Of a stretch of 64,000 nt of DNA, positions 16,523-25,530 are shown in pieces. The stretch is from Geothrix oryzisoli (GTDB taxonomy: Bacteria; Acidobacteriota; Holophagae; Holophagales; Holophagaceae), in contig NZ_JAKZLB010000001.1 of assembly GCF_022808865.1 (NCBI RefSeq), forward strand, positions 806,001 to 870,000, given 5' to 3'. Positions within the stretch are counted from its first letter, which is position 1. Every line of letters starts with the position of its first letter. Position numbers and translations under genes: made by a program. The notes beneath the pieces were generated by a model. The model was given only the letters and a program-made list of their open reading frames with translations, made no database searches and was not told the origin of the DNA.

Positions 16523-17157
16523 GGCTTTTCCGGCATCCGGAAGGAGCCCGTGCCCGTCCGGGCCGGCGTCACCACCCCGCCGCTGATGGCCCAGGTCAGC
16601 GCCTGGTCCGCGCTGAGATCCGCCGGCTTCACCTTCGACGCCTCGACCATGACCACATATCCAGAGGTCGGGTTCGGGGCGGTCGGCACGTAGACGGCGA
16701 CCATGCCCTGGCCTCCGGGGATGGCCCAGGAGCAGTCCCGGCTGGCCACGAAGCCCAAGGTGAAGGAGCCGGGATGGGGCCACTCCACGACCACCACCTC
16801 CTTGAAGCTGCCGCCCTGCCCCGACTGGATGGCGCCCATGAGCTGCCGGGTGGCGCCGTAGACGGTCTTCACCACCGGCAGGGACATCATCAGCTCATCC
16901 AGCCAGGTCAGGAGCTGGCGACCGATGAAGTTGCCCATCAGGGCACCCACCCCCAGCAGCAGCAGAACCGTGGCCAGAGCGGAGAACAGGGCCAACGCCC
17001 AGGTGGGTGGATCCGGCACGTGCACCTGGTGGGCCACCCAGGTCAGCGGCTCCCGGAAGACCCCCACCAGGGCCGTGAAGATGCCCTTCAGGATCCAGAG
17101 CGTCACCACCAGGGGCAGGAGGGTGAACAGGCCTGCGAGGAGATACTTGCGGATCAT
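16519..17157 (-). CDS. DUF502 family membrane protein
   Basis: A 212-aa protein with two N-terminal membrane spans (about residues 8-32 and 56-80) and a soluble domain. Hallmarks are FTLLPLVVTLWI at the start, LPVVKTVYGATRQ (about residue 94) and VAVYVPTAPNPTSGYVVMV, which define the DUF502 family. Function is not established; plant members (LCV/COV) affect vascular development and bacterial ones are uncharacterised. It overlaps pgsA upstream and the SDR gene downstream by 4 nt each, so the three are translationally coupled. Confidence 0.88.
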   Translation of the reverse strand: MIRKYLLAGLFTLLPLVVTLWILKGIFTALVGVFREPLTWVAHQVHVPDPPTWALALFSALATVLLLLGVGALMGNFIGRQLLTWLDELMMSLPVVKTVYGATRQLMGAIQSGQGGSFKEVVVVEWPHPGSFTLGFVASRDCSWAIPGGQGMVAVYVPTAPNPTSGYVVMVEASKVKPADLSADQALTWAISGGVVTPARTGTGSFRMPEKP

Positions 17158-17801
17158 TCAGGGTCCTTGTGGCCGGTGAGGCGGCCGTCTTCGGCCAGGA
17201 TGCTTGGCCCCACCACTTTCCAGAAACCGTGGAAGTAGGAGATGGCGCTCCAGATGGCGAGGATGACGGCGCCCCACAGCAGCAGGACGCCCATGCCCCA
17301 GAAGAAGCTGTAGGGCCGGTTGAGCTGGATGAAGAGGTGGAAGATGTCCTTGTGGGTCCACTCGAAGAGCCAGTAGTCCAGCCGCGGGCCCAGGATGAGG
17401 CAGGAGATGGCCGCCACCTGGAAGCCCATCTTCCACTTGCCGATGGTGCCCGCCGGAATGGTCATGCCCTCCTCGCTGGCGATGCCGCGCAGGCCCGTCA
17501 CCGCGAATTCCCGGGCCAGGATGATGAAGGTCATCCAGGCCGGAGCCAGATTCAGCTCCACCAGGGAGATCAGAGCGCCTGACACCAGCAGCTTGTCCGC
17601 CAGGGGGTCCAGCAGCTTCCCGAGGGTGGTCACCTGTTTCCAGCGGCGGGCGAAGTAGCCGTCCAGGGCATCGGTGATGGACGCGGCCCAGAACACCAGC
17701 ACGCCGATGACCTCGTGATTCGTCACCTTGGTCATGAGCACCACGACCAGGACAGGGACCATGAGGATCCGCGCGAGCGACAGGACGTTGGGCAGGTTCA
17801 T
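17154..17801 (-). CDS. pgsA: CDP-diacylglycerol-glycerol-3-phosphate 3-phosphatidyltransferase
   Basis: A 215-aa inner-membrane enzyme making phosphatidylglycerol phosphate from CDP-diacylglycerol and glycerol 3-phosphate, the committed step to phosphatidylglycerol and cardiolipin. The CDP-alcohol phosphotransferase motif DG-x2-AR-x8-G-x3-D-x3-D is intact (DGYFARRW ... LGKLLDPLADK, about residues 46-72). It begins MNLPNVLSLARILMVPV, the standard PgsA N-terminus, and has about five hydrophobic segments. It is the first gene of the coupled pgsA-DUF502-SDR operon. Confidence 0.93.
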   Translation of the reverse strand: MNLPNVLSLARILMVPVLVVVLMTKVTNHEVIGVLVFWAASITDALDGYFARRWKQVTTLGKLLDPLADKLLVSGALISLVELNLAPAWMTFIILAREFAVTGLRGIASEEGMTIPAGTIGKWKMGFQVAAISCLILGPRLDYWLFEWTHKDIFHLFIQLNRPYSFFWGMGVLLLWGAVILAIWSAISYFHGFWKVVGPSILAEDGRLTGHKDPE

Positions 17802-17917
17802 GACGGGCGTTCGGCTCCGCTTCCAGCCTACCGCCTTTTCCGGGGCCGCCGCGTTCCGGAACCCCGTGACATCGCCCCGGTCCCGGAGCGAGGATGATCC
17901 AGGGAGGTGGCCTGCGC

Positions 17918-18862
17918 GTGTCCGTCGAACCCCTGGACCCCCTGGCGTTCAAGGCCTGGCTGCGATCTGAGGCCCTGGCCGCCGGTTTCGCCCTGGCGGG
18001 GTTTGCCGGCTGCGACCCCTTCCTGCCGGAGGCGGATCGCCTCCGGACCTGGTTCCAGGAGGGCCGCGCGACCCTCCTGCCCTACCTGGAACCAGCCACC
18101 CTGCTGGACCCCAGGGTCCTATGGCCCCAGGCCCGGACGGCCCTGGTCGGGTTCTTCCCCTATGCCCGCCCCGAGGCCGTGCCGGGAGCGGCTCCGGGCA
18201 GCCTGAAGCTGAGCCGGTACCTCTGGGGGCCGGACTACCACATGATCCTGAAGCCCCGCCTCGCCCGGCTGCTGGAGGCGGCCCAGGCCCGCTGGCCGGG
18301 CCTGGAGGGCCGGGTCTGTGTGGACACGGCCCCCCTCCTGGAGCGTCAGCTGGCCGCCCGGGCCGGCCTGGGCTGGCAGGGCAAGCACACCCTCCTCATT
18401 GCCGGGAAGGGCGGCTCCTGGGGCTTCCTCGGGGTCCTGCTGCTGTCGATCGGGCTGCCCCCGGACGAACCGTTCGGAACCCAGCAGTGCGGAACCTGCA
18501 CCGCCTGCCTGGAAGCCTGCCCTTCCGGCGCCCTGGAGCCCTTCCGCCTCGACCCGGCCCGCTGCCTCACCACCTACACCATCGAGACCGAGACCGAACC
18601 GCCTGCCGCCGTCACCGCGGCCCTGGCGGAGAGTCGCTGGGCGGCGGGCTGCGACGCCTGCCAGGAGGCCTGCCCCTGGAACCGGGGTCCGGTCTGGGGC
18701 GATCCGGCCCTCTGGGGCGGCCCCAGCCCCCTCCACACCCGCTCAGCAGGGGATCTGCCCCGGGGCGCCGCCCAGTGGCGGAAGCTCACCCGGCGGACCG
18801 CCCTGAGGCGCGTGAGGGACCGCCACTGGCGGGCCACCCTGGGTCGAATCCTGGGAGAGTGA
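17918..18862 (+). CDS. queG: epoxyqueuosine reductase
   Basis: A cobalamin- and Fe4S4-dependent enzyme (314 aa) that reduces epoxyqueuosine to queuosine in tRNA. Two ferredoxin-type clusters are visible: CGTCTACLEACP and CDACQEACP. The catalytic region VDTAPLLERQLAARAGLGW and KHTLLI is canonical for QueG. The GTG start at 17918 (MSVEPLDPLAF) lies 8 nt after GGGAGGTGG, a strong ribosome site; an ATG at 17894 lies upstream of that site and is less likely. It is divergent from pgsA. It is slightly short, without the C-terminal HEAT-repeat extension of some homologues. Confidence 0.92.
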   Translation: MSVEPLDPLAFKAWLRSEALAAGFALAGFAGCDPFLPEADRLRTWFQEGRATLLPYLEPATLLDPRVLWPQARTALVGFFPYARPEAVPGAAPGSLKLSRYLWGPDYHMILKPRLARLLEAAQARWPGLEGRVCVDTAPLLERQLAARAGLGWQGKHTLLIAGKGGSWGFLGVLLLSIGLPPDEPFGTQQCGTCTACLEACPSGALEPFRLDPARCLTTYTIETETEPPAAVTAALAESRWAAGCDACQEACPWNRGPVWGDPALWGGPSPLHTRSAGDLPRGAAQWRKLTRRTALRRVRDRHWRATLGRILGE

Positions 18863-18869
18863 TTTTTCA

Positions 18870-18899
18870 TTGGAACTATTGGGCTTTTTTCCATATAAA
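18870..18899 (+). promoter_or_regulatory. probable sigma-70-type promoter of speA
   Basis: TTGGAA at 18870-18875 and TATAAA at 18894-18899, spaced 18 bp, lie in an unusually AT-rich stretch (about 18862-18905) just before speA. The speA ribosome site GAGGAGG is at 18934-18940. Assigned by eye from consensus matches. Confidence 0.5.
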
Positions 18900-18948
18900 C
18901 AAACTTCCGGCCAAAGGTGGCCGCCCCGGTTTTGAGGAGGCACCTCGG

Positions 18949-20844
18949 ATGCCCATGAAGCACTGGACGGTCCAGGACGCCGCGACCCTGTACGGCGTGA
19001 AGGAGTGGGGGAATGGCTACTTCGGCATCAATGCCAAGGGCCATCTGGAGATCACGCCCACCAAGGACGAGTCCCTCAGTTGCGACGTCTACGAGATCGT
19101 CCAGCACCTGAAGAAGAAGGGCATCCGCACCCCCGTGAACCTGCGCTTCCCGCAGGTGCTCGACCACCGCGTGGTGGAGGTCAACGAGGCATTCCGCCGC
19201 GCCATCATCGAGTTCGGCTACGAGGGCAGCTACCAGGGCGTCTACCCCGTGAAGACCAACCAGACCAAGGAAGTGGTCGAGGAGATCGTCCGCTCCGGCA
19301 ACAAGTACCACTACGGCCTGGAGGCCGGCTCCAAGCCCGAGCTCATGATCGCCCTGAGCCTCGACCTGCATCCCGAGGCCCTGGTGCTCTGCAACGGCTA
19401 CAAGGACGAGTCCTTCATCCGCATGGCCCTGCTGGCCCGCAAGGCCGGGCGCAAGGTCGTCATCACCGTGGAGAAGATGACGGAACTGCCCCTGATCCTG
19501 AAGGTGGCCAAGGAGCTGAAGGTGGAGCCGCTCATCGGGCTGCGGGCCAAGCTCAATGCCCAGGGCAGCGGCAAGTGGGAGACCAGCGCCGGCGACCACG
19601 CCAAGTTCGGCCTCACCACGCGGGAGATCCTCGACGCCATCGAGGTGCTGGAGAAGCGGGACCTGCTGGATAGCGTCATCGAGCTGCACTTCCACATTGG
19701 CAGCCAGATCACGGACATCCGCAAGATCAAGTCGGCCATGAAGGAGGCCACCCGCATCTACGCCAAGCTCCGCAAGATGGGCGTGCCCATCCGCTACCTC
19801 AACGTGGGCGGCGGCCTCGGCGTGGACTACGACGGCAGCAAGACGACCTTCAGCAGCTCCATGAACTACACCATCGCCGAGTACGCGGCGGACGTGGTCT
19901 ACACCACCAAGGACATCTGCACCCAGGAGCAGGTGCCCATGCCGGACCTCCTGAGCGAGTCCGGCCGCGCCATCGTGGCCTACCACGAGGTGGTGGTGGT
20001 GGACATCATCGGCCTCATCGACACCACCCACACCAAGTACACGGTGACCCTCACCGGCAACGAGCCCCAGATCCTCAAGGAGCTGGCCTACACCCGCGAC
20101 AACATCTCCGTGAAGAACTTCGCCGAGATGTACCACGACGCCATCACCCAGAAGGACGAGCTGCTCACCCTCTTCAACCTGGGCTACCTGGGCCTGGAGG
20201 ACCGCAGCAAGGGCGAGACCCTCTTCTGGGAGGTCTGCCGCAAGCTCTCCCGCATCCTCAGCAGCAAGAGCCTGAAGTATGTCCCCGAGGAGTTCCAGGA
20301 CCTCAACAAGAGCCTGGCGGACAAGCTCATCGCCAACTTCAGCATCTTCCAGACCATGCCGGACCACTGGGCCATCGAGCAGCTCTTCCCGGTGATGCCC
20401 ATCCACCGGCTCAAGGAGAAACCCGGTCTTTCCGCCACGCTCTGCGACATCACCTGCGACAGCGACGGGAAGATGGAGAAGTTCATCGACCTGAAGGATG
20501 TGCGCGACGAGCTTCCCTTCCACGAGCCCCGCGGCGGCGAGTCCTACTACGTGGCCTTCTTCCTGACCGGGGCCTACCAGGACATCCTGGGCATGCGGCA
20601 CAACCTCTTCGGCGCGCCCAACGAGGCCCACATCGTGGTCCACGAGGACGACACCTTCAAGATCCAGCACCTCGTCAAGGGCGACACTGTGGATCATGTG
20701 CTCCGCAGCGTCCACTACGATCCCGATGTGCTCGTCCAGGGCCCCCAGACCAAGCGGAAGACCAGCGCCAAGAGCGATGCCGCCGAGGCCCTGCGCGCCC
20801 TGCTCACGGAAGAGCGGAAGCTGCACACGTATCTGGAAATTTAG
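18949..20844 (+). CDS. speA: biosynthetic arginine decarboxylase
   Basis: A 631-aa PLP enzyme converting arginine to agmatine, the first step of the ADC route to putrescine and spermidine. It begins MPMKHWTVQDAATLYGVKEWGNGYFGINAKG, carries the PLP lysine in YQGVYPVKTNQ, the HFHIGSQ and VGGGLGVDYDGS segments of fold-type III decarboxylases, and the LSESGRAIVAYHE region. Length and all blocks match SpeA of the E. coli type. The start is supported by GAGGAGG 8 nt upstream. Its stop codon is already part of a heptamer tandem repeat, and no agmatinase gene follows. Confidence 0.95.
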   Translation: MPMKHWTVQDAATLYGVKEWGNGYFGINAKGHLEITPTKDESLSCDVYEIVQHLKKKGIRTPVNLRFPQVLDHRVVEVNEAFRRAIIEFGYEGSYQGVYPVKTNQTKEVVEEIVRSGNKYHYGLEAGSKPELMIALSLDLHPEALVLCNGYKDESFIRMALLARKAGRKVVITVEKMTELPLILKVAKELKVEPLIGLRAKLNAQGSGKWETSAGDHAKFGLTTREILDAIEVLEKRDLLDSVIELHFHIGSQITDIRKIKSAMKEATRIYAKLRKMGVPIRYLNVGGGLGVDYDGSKTTFSSSMNYTIAEYAADVVYTTKDICTQEQVPMPDLLSESGRAIVAYHEVVVVDIIGLIDTTHTKYTVTLTGNEPQILKELAYTRDNISVKNFAEMYHDAITQKDELLTLFNLGYLGLEDRSKGETLFWEVCRKLSRILSSKSLKYVPEEFQDLNKSLADKLIANFSIFQTMPDHWAIEQLFPVMPIHRLKEKPGLSATLCDITCDSDGKMEKFIDLKDVRDELPFHEPRGGESYYVAFFLTGAYQDILGMRHNLFGAPNEAHIVVHEDDTFKIQHLVKGDTVDHVLRSVHYDPDVLVQGPQTKRKTSAKSDAAEALRALLTEERKLHTYLEI

Positions 20845-20919
20845 CTATCAGCTATCAGCTATCAGCTATCAGCTATCAGCTGTCAGCTGTCAGCGGTCTG
20901 TTCTCGGCTATCGGCTGTC
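20843..20919. repeat. AGCTATC heptamer tandem repeat between speA and guaD
   Basis: Five perfect AGCTATC units (20843-20877), two AGCTGTC, one AGCGGTC and three decayed units in the same 7-nt register, ending at the stop codon of the convergent guaD gene. The array runs from the speA stop codon to the guaD stop codon and fills the whole intergenic space. A shorter array of the same unit occurs at 50865-50892. Confidence 0.9.
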
Positions 20920-21400
20920 AGTAGGGGATCTTGTCGGTCTTGGCGTCCCAGGCGCGGAAGACCGCCAGGGCTTCGTCGCGCAGCAGCTGGGTCGCCGGCA
21001 GGCTCCGCTCGTCCAGGGGCAGCGCCACTTCGCGATAGAGCCACGCGTCATCGAACTGGATGGCCGCCGCGTCCGCCCGCCCGTTGGCGTACCAGATCCG
21101 GTCCAGCCGGGCCCAGTAGATCGCCGCCAGGCACATGGGGCAGGGTTCGCAGCTCGTGTAGATCTCGCAGCCCCGCAGGTGGAAGGTCCCGAGCTTCGCA
21201 CAGGCCTGCCGGATGGCCACCACCTCCGCGTGGGCCGTGGGGTCGTGGCTGGAGGTGACTCGGTTCCAGCCCTCGCCCAGGATCTCTCCATCCCTGACGA
21301 TCACCGCGCCGAAGGGGCCCCCCTCGCCTGTCTCCATGTGGGCACGCGACAGCTCGATGGCTCGGCGCATGAAGCGCAGGGCATCCGCATCCGTCCCCAT
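20918..21400 (-). CDS. guaD: guanine deaminase (cytidine-deaminase fold)
   Basis: A 160-aa zinc deaminase converting guanine to xanthine. Zinc ligands are in HAE (H57, E59 as proton shuttle) and CEPCPMC (C84, C87). The N-terminal ELSRAHMETGEGGPFGAVIV, SSHDPTAHAEV and CLAAIYWARLDRIWYAN segments and the C-terminal FQ-like FRAWDAKTDKIPY end closely follow Bacillus-type GuaD rather than TadA. The start is set at ATG 21400 (MGTDADALRF). Convergent with speA; the stop lies at the edge of the heptamer repeat. Another nucleoside or base as substrate cannot be excluded. Confidence 0.85.
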   Translation of the reverse strand: MGTDADALRFMRRAIELSRAHMETGEGGPFGAVIVRDGEILGEGWNRVTSSHDPTAHAEVVAIRQACAKLGTFHLRGCEIYTSCEPCPMCLAAIYWARLDRIWYANGRADAAAIQFDDAWLYREVALPLDERSLPATQLLRDEALAVFRAWDAKTDKIPY

Positions 21401-21438
21401 GATCCCCTCCCGTCCGGTCCGCCCCATTCTCCCACTGC

Positions 21439-21921
21439 TCAGAGGTCCCAGCGCCCCTCGGGCCGCTGCTTCCAGAGCCAGAGGATGTAGTCCACGTTCT
21501 TCGGCGCAACCCCGAGAGCCTTGAGACGGGTCATGTTCTGGGCGCGATGGTGCTGGGAGTGCAGACAGACCTGGGTCAGCGCCTCCGCCACGGACACCAG
21601 GCAGGGCGGATCGGGGAACCAGGGCACGCGCACGATACGGGCCAGGGAGGCCGCATCCAGGCCGCGGCCCAGGGCCCGGAAGGCCTCGTGGTTGGTCCGG
21701 CAGTGCGCCTTCAGGGCCTCGAAATCCGGCGTGGGTGGCTCTTCGGGGATCCGAGTTTCCCCCTTGAGGACGCCCAGGAAAGCCTCCTGGACCGCCACGA
21801 GATGGCCCGTCCGGATCCGAAGGTCGGGATCCTCCCGGAAGTCCGACTTGGCCCAGGCGTGGAAGAACATGGCATCGGCCCAGGCCTGGTGGCCGAGCAG
21901 ATCCTTCAGCAGGCCGGTCAT
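21439..21921 (-). CDS. DinB family protein
   Basis: A 160-aa four-helix-bundle protein of the DinB/YfiT-like metalloenzyme group. It begins LLGHQAWADAMFFHAW and contains the metal-ligand block HSQHHRAQ (about residues 120-127), giving the typical three-histidine site. Members act as thiol transferases (bacillithiol, mycothiol) or have unknown roles; nothing here identifies a substrate. It lies 38 nt upstream of guaD on the same strand and may be cotranscribed with it. Confidence 0.82.
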   Translation of the reverse strand: MTGLLKDLLGHQAWADAMFFHAWAKSDFREDPDLRIRTGHLVAVQEAFLGVLKGETRIPEEPPTPDFEALKAHCRTNHEAFRALGRGLDAASLARIVRVPWFPDPPCLVSVAEALTQVCLHSQHHRAQNMTRLKALGVAPKNVDYILWLWKQRPEGRWDL

Positions 21922-22044
21922 GGGCGTCTCCTGGGCAGGGCCGAATCATAGCGGAAGAAACCTACCGCAGGTCATCCTCCCTGGCGGTCCGCAACCGGCG
22001 GAGAATGGGGACCAGACCATCACCATTCCATCAGGGGGCACGCC

Positions 22045-22932
22045 ATGGACATCCAGCGCATCGGCATCGTCGGCTGCGGACTCATGGGCTCGGGCATCGC
22101 GCAGTGCGCCGCCGAGGCCGGCTGCGAAGTCTGGGTGAAAGAGGCGGACGAGTCCCTTCTCGCCAAGGGCCTGGCGCGGATCGATGGGACCTGGGAGCGG
22201 GCCGTGGGCAAGGGAAAGATCACCGAGGACCAGAGGACCGCCTATCGCAGCCGGCTCCACGGCACCCTCGCGTTCACCGCCCTGTCCAGCAGCGATCTGG
22301 TCGTGGAAGCGGTCCCGGAGCGCATGGACCTCAAGCTCGAGACCTTCGCCGAGCTGGACAAGGTCATGGATCCGAGCGCCCTGCTCTGCACCAACACCTC
22401 CAGCCTCACGGTCGCGCATCTGAGTCCGGTCCTGGCGCCGGGCCGCCTGCCCCGCCTGGCGGGCCTGCACTTCTTCAACCCGGTGCCCGCCATGCCCCTG
22501 GTCGAGATCGTCCGCACCCTCGCCACGGATGGCGACACCCTGGACGCCCTGAAGGCCTTCGTCCAGAGGCTGGGCAAGACCGCCGTGCTGGCGCCGGATG
22601 CGCCCGGCTTCGTGGTGAACCGCCTGCTGGTGCCCTACCTCCTGGACGCCCTGCGCTGCGCCGAGCAGAAGCTGGCCACGGTGGAGGACATCGACACGGG
22701 CATGAAGCTGGGCTGCGGCCATCCCATGGGCCCCCTGCACCTCAGCGACTTCATCGGCCTCGACACCATGCAGAGCGTGGCCGAGGTGCTCTTCGAGGCC
22801 TTCGGAGAGCCCCGCTTCAAGGCGCCCTCAGTGCTGCGCCAGCTGGTGGCCGCCGGCCGCCTGGGCCGCAAGTCCGGCGCCGGCTTCTACCGGTGGGAAG
22901 GCGAGAAGCGCATGGAGGCCCTCCCGCTCTGA
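22045..22932 (+). CDS. 3-hydroxybutyryl-CoA dehydrogenase
   Basis: A 295-aa NAD(P)-dependent enzyme interconverting 3-hydroxyacyl-CoA and 3-oxoacyl-CoA (butyrate/crotonate metabolism or beta-oxidation). The Rossmann motif is IGIVGCGLMGSGIAQ. Catalytic His and Glu lie in HFFNPVPAMPLVEIV; NTSSL and GFVVNRLL are conserved; the C-terminal domain contains GCGHPMGPL and DFIGLDT. The length of about 290 aa is that of the stand-alone Hbd/PaaH type, not the fused FadB. No thiolase or hydratase is adjacent. Confidence 0.92.
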   Translation: MDIQRIGIVGCGLMGSGIAQCAAEAGCEVWVKEADESLLAKGLARIDGTWERAVGKGKITEDQRTAYRSRLHGTLAFTALSSSDLVVEAVPERMDLKLETFAELDKVMDPSALLCTNTSSLTVAHLSPVLAPGRLPRLAGLHFFNPVPAMPLVEIVRTLATDGDTLDALKAFVQRLGKTAVLAPDAPGFVVNRLLVPYLLDALRCAEQKLATVEDIDTGMKLGCGHPMGPLHLSDFIGLDTMQSVAEVLFEAFGEPRFKAPSVLRQLVAAGRLGRKSGAGFYRWEGEKRMEALPL

Positions 22933-22956
22933 GCCACCTGTTGTAGTCTGGCAGCC

Positions 22957-23307
22957 ATGCTGGACCTGCTGCTGATCCCCGCCGCGATCCTCCTGGCCCT
23001 GGCCCTGCGCGCGGTCCGGCGGGGCGAGCACCGGCTCCATGGCCACCTCATGATGGCGGCCTTCACCGTGGTCGGCCTGCGCGTCCTCCTGTACCCGAGG
23101 GACCTGGCCCGGCCCCACCTCCTGACCTGGCTCTCCGTCCTGTCCGTGGCCGGCATGACCATGCTGGCGGGGCGGGCCGCCCTGGCCTGGCGGGAGAGCC
23201 GCAGCACCCGGACCGCCGCCCCGCGGATCCACCGGGCCTTCGGGGCCGCGACCCTGATCGGGCTGGCGCTGACCACCCTGATCTGGATGCTGCGCCACCG
23301 GGCCTAG
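22957..23307 (+). CDS. small membrane protein of unknown function
   Basis: A 116-aa protein with about four hydrophobic segments (residues 1-18, 32-46, 56-76, 92-110), with positively charged loops between. The HRLHGHLMMAAFTVVGLRVL segment recalls small heme-environment membrane proteins such as DUF420, but the match is weak and I do not assign it. It starts 24 nt after the 3-hydroxybutyryl-CoA dehydrogenase gene, likely the same transcript. Confidence 0.6.
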   Translation: MLDLLLIPAAILLALALRAVRRGEHRLHGHLMMAAFTVVGLRVLLYPRDLARPHLLTWLSVLSVAGMTMLAGRAALAWRESRSTRTAAPRIHRAFGAATLIGLALTTLIWMLRHRA

Positions 23308-23376
23308 AGCCCCGGAGACCCGGAGCACCTCCACCCTGAGATCTCGGCTGGTGGTCGGAGAGCGGTCACGAGCGGC

Positions 23377-24681
23377 TCACCAGGGATCCTGAACGGTCTT
23401 CCCCGCCTCTGCATGCCGCAGCGCCTTGAGGCCGATGTCGTGCCGCACCTGCATGCCGGACCACTGGACCTGGGCAAGCGCCGCTTCGATGGCGGCCCGG
23501 GCCGCCGACAGGTCCGGCGCGGAGGTGGCCAGGTTCAGGACGCGGCCACCGTTCGTCAGCCACCGCCCATCCTGCTTCCGCGTTCCGGCGTGGATGACGG
23601 TGACGCCGGGTGTCCCGATCTGGATGGGCACCCCCTTCTTTGCCCCTTCCGGGTAGTCCTCGGCCGCCAGCACGACCGTGATGGCCGTGTGGGGTTTGAG
23701 CTTCAGCTCGCGAGGTCCCAGCCGGCCTTCGGCGACTTCCAGCAGCAGGGCCACCAGGTCCTCGTCCAGCAGCTGCATCAGCACCTGGGTCTCGGGATCC
23801 CCGAAGCGCACGTTGTACTCCAGCAGCTTGGGACCCGTCGCGGTCCACATCACGCCCAGGAACAGCACGCCCCGGGCCGACAGGCCATCCTCCCGGAGGC
23901 CCCGCACGGTGGGTTCGACCAACTCGGCGCGCATCCGCTCGATGTCCCCGGGGCGCAGGAAGGGGAGGGGTCCGAAGGCACCCATGCCGCCAGTGTTGGG
24001 GCCGCGGTCCCCTTCGAAGATGCGCTTGTGGTCCTGGCAGGCCGGCAGCAGGGCAAAGGCCGCGTGCCGGGCGTCCACGTCCACCAGCACATGCAGGGAC
24101 AGTTCCATGCCGACCAGGGGTTCCTCGAAGACCACCGTCCGGCTGGCCTCCCCGAACTGGCCCGCCATGAAGGCCCGGAAGGTCTCCAGGGCCTCGGCCT
24201 CGGTCTCAGCCAGCACCACCCCCTTGCCCGCCGCCAATCCATCGGCCTTGAGCACGATGGGGTAACCGTACGACCAGGAGCGGATGAGCGCTTCGCCCTC
24301 CGCCTGATCGGCCACGGTGCGGCTGGCCGCGCAGGGGATGCCGTGCCGCTCCATGAAGGCCTTGGCGACGGCCTTGCTGCCCTCCAGCCGCGCCGTGGCG
24401 GCGCCGTGGCCGAACACGGGGATGCCCAGGGCCCGCACCGCATCCGCCACACCGGCCACCAGGGGCACCTCGGGCCCGACCACCACCAGCTCCGGCCGGT
24501 TCGCGGCGCACCAGGCGCCCACGGCCGCGGGTGCCTCCAGGTCCAGCGCCACACAGGTCCCCAGCTCCCCCAAGGCATCGCTCCCGGGCGCGGAGATGAG
24601 CTCCACGGGGGTGGCCGAAGCCTTGAGCTTCAGCGCCAGTGCATGTTCCCGGCCACCCGAGCCGAGGAGCAGGATCTTCAT
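23377..24681 (-). CDS. purD: phosphoribosylamine-glycine ligase
   Basis: A 434-aa ATP-grasp enzyme for the second step of purine synthesis (phosphoribosylamine + glycine + ATP to GAR). It begins MKILLLGSGGREHALALKL, the GARS N-domain signature, and has VVGPEVPLVAGVAD, the ATP-grasp motifs PIVLKADGLAAGKGVV and FEGDRGPNTGGMGA, and the metal-binding end LEYNVRFGDPETQ. The start is set at ATG 24681; the upstream in-frame extension is Pro/Arg-rich and not family-like. It stands alone. Confidence 0.95.
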   Translation of the reverse strand: MKILLLGSGGREHALALKLKASATPVELISAPGSDALGELGTCVALDLEAPAAVGAWCAANRPELVVVGPEVPLVAGVADAVRALGIPVFGHGAATARLEGSKAVAKAFMERHGIPCAASRTVADQAEGEALIRSWSYGYPIVLKADGLAAGKGVVLAETEAEALETFRAFMAGQFGEASRTVVFEEPLVGMELSLHVLVDVDARHAAFALLPACQDHKRIFEGDRGPNTGGMGAFGPLPFLRPGDIERMRAELVEPTVRGLREDGLSARGVLFLGVMWTATGPKLLEYNVRFGDPETQVLMQLLDEDLVALLLEVAEGRLGPRELKLKPHTAITVVLAAEDYPEGAKKGVPIQIGTPGVTVIHAGTRKQDGRWLTNGGRVLNLATSAPDLSAARAAIEAALAQVQWSGMQVRHDIGLKALRHAEAGKTVQDPW

Positions 24682-24947
24682 GGAACCTCCGGAGACTCCA
24701 GTATCGCCTGGGAGGGCAGGACCGGTGTCGCCGGAGGCGTCCACCCACGCCTGGTTGGGGCCCCGGCCGGTCCACCCCCGGAAGCGGGCCTTTCGCCCAG
24801 CGCAGGTGGGACTGACCCCTGAACCCTGGCCAGGCTTGCGTCTCCGCCTCAAGTTGACCGGCGTTCCCCGCCCGACGGATCGCCGCTCCGGGCTCCCTTC
24901 ACCCGCCGCCGGGGCCCAGCCCCGACTGTTTTCCTATCGGAGGCAAC

Positions 24948-25517
24948 ATGAACCGCATCTCGACCTCCCTCTTCGTGGCCGTGGCGGCCTTCGCCGGCCT
25001 GGCCCTTCAGGCCGAGGACTTCCAGCCGCTGATGAAGACCTCCCTGGCCACCTGGCCGGCGAAGCAGCACCTCGGCGTGATCTGCGACTACAGGGCCAGC
25101 CGCGACGAGGTGATGGCCCTGGCCCGGGCCGCCGGCGAAGGGGCCTTCATCACCGTGGTCGACGTCCGCCGCGTCGAGGAAGCGGCCCTCGCCGCCAACC
25201 TCATCGCCAACCACAAGGCGGACTACCTGGTGCTCCTGCCGGGTGACCGGTTGTTCCGGGACGGCGCTTTCGGCGCCACCCTCGCCATCTCCCACCTCGG
25301 CCAGCGGGGCGTTCCCGCCATCGGAACCACCCCCGTAGCCCTCAAGCAAGGGGCGGTGTTCAGCATGGGTGACGGCACCCGGGGCGAGCTGCTGGTCACG
25401 GACCGCCTCATCGGCACCGTGGACGTGATCCTGCCCAGCTCCGCCATGACCGAGAAGGGTGCACTGGTGCTGCGGGAGGCGGGCATGGCCACCATCGCGG
25501 TACTGCCGGCCGAGTGA
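24948..25517 (+). CDS. predicted periplasmic protein of unknown function
   Basis: A 189-aa secreted protein with signal peptide MNRISTSLFVAVAAFAGLALQA and a ribosome site (CGGAGG). The mature part alternates strands and helices (HLGVICDYRASRDEVMALARA, FITVVDVRRVEEA, KADYLVLLPGDRLF), like half of a Rossmann-type periplasmic binding fold; it could be a short ABC-substrate-binding-like protein. I do not recognise a family. It is convergent with the LytT-type regulator gene, with a terminator hairpin between them. Confidence 0.65.
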   Translation: MNRISTSLFVAVAAFAGLALQAEDFQPLMKTSLATWPAKQHLGVICDYRASRDEVMALARAAGEGAFITVVDVRRVEEAALAANLIANHKADYLVLLPGDRLFRDGAFGATLAISHLGQRGVPAIGTTPVALKQGAVFSMGDGTRGELLVTDRLIGTVDVILPSSAMTEKGALVLREAGMATIAVLPAE

Positions 25518-25530
25518 CCCCAGGAGATCC

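Noticed and set aside
20843-20919. Heptamer array as a CRISPR or short tandem CRISPR-like array
   Set aside because: Units are 7 nt with no spacers and no cas genes are present in the window; it is a plain tandem repeat.
24682-24947. Regulatory RNA or riboswitch (for example a purine riboswitch) in the purD divergent region
   Set aside because: No purine-riboswitch core or other known aptamer pattern could be found on either strand.
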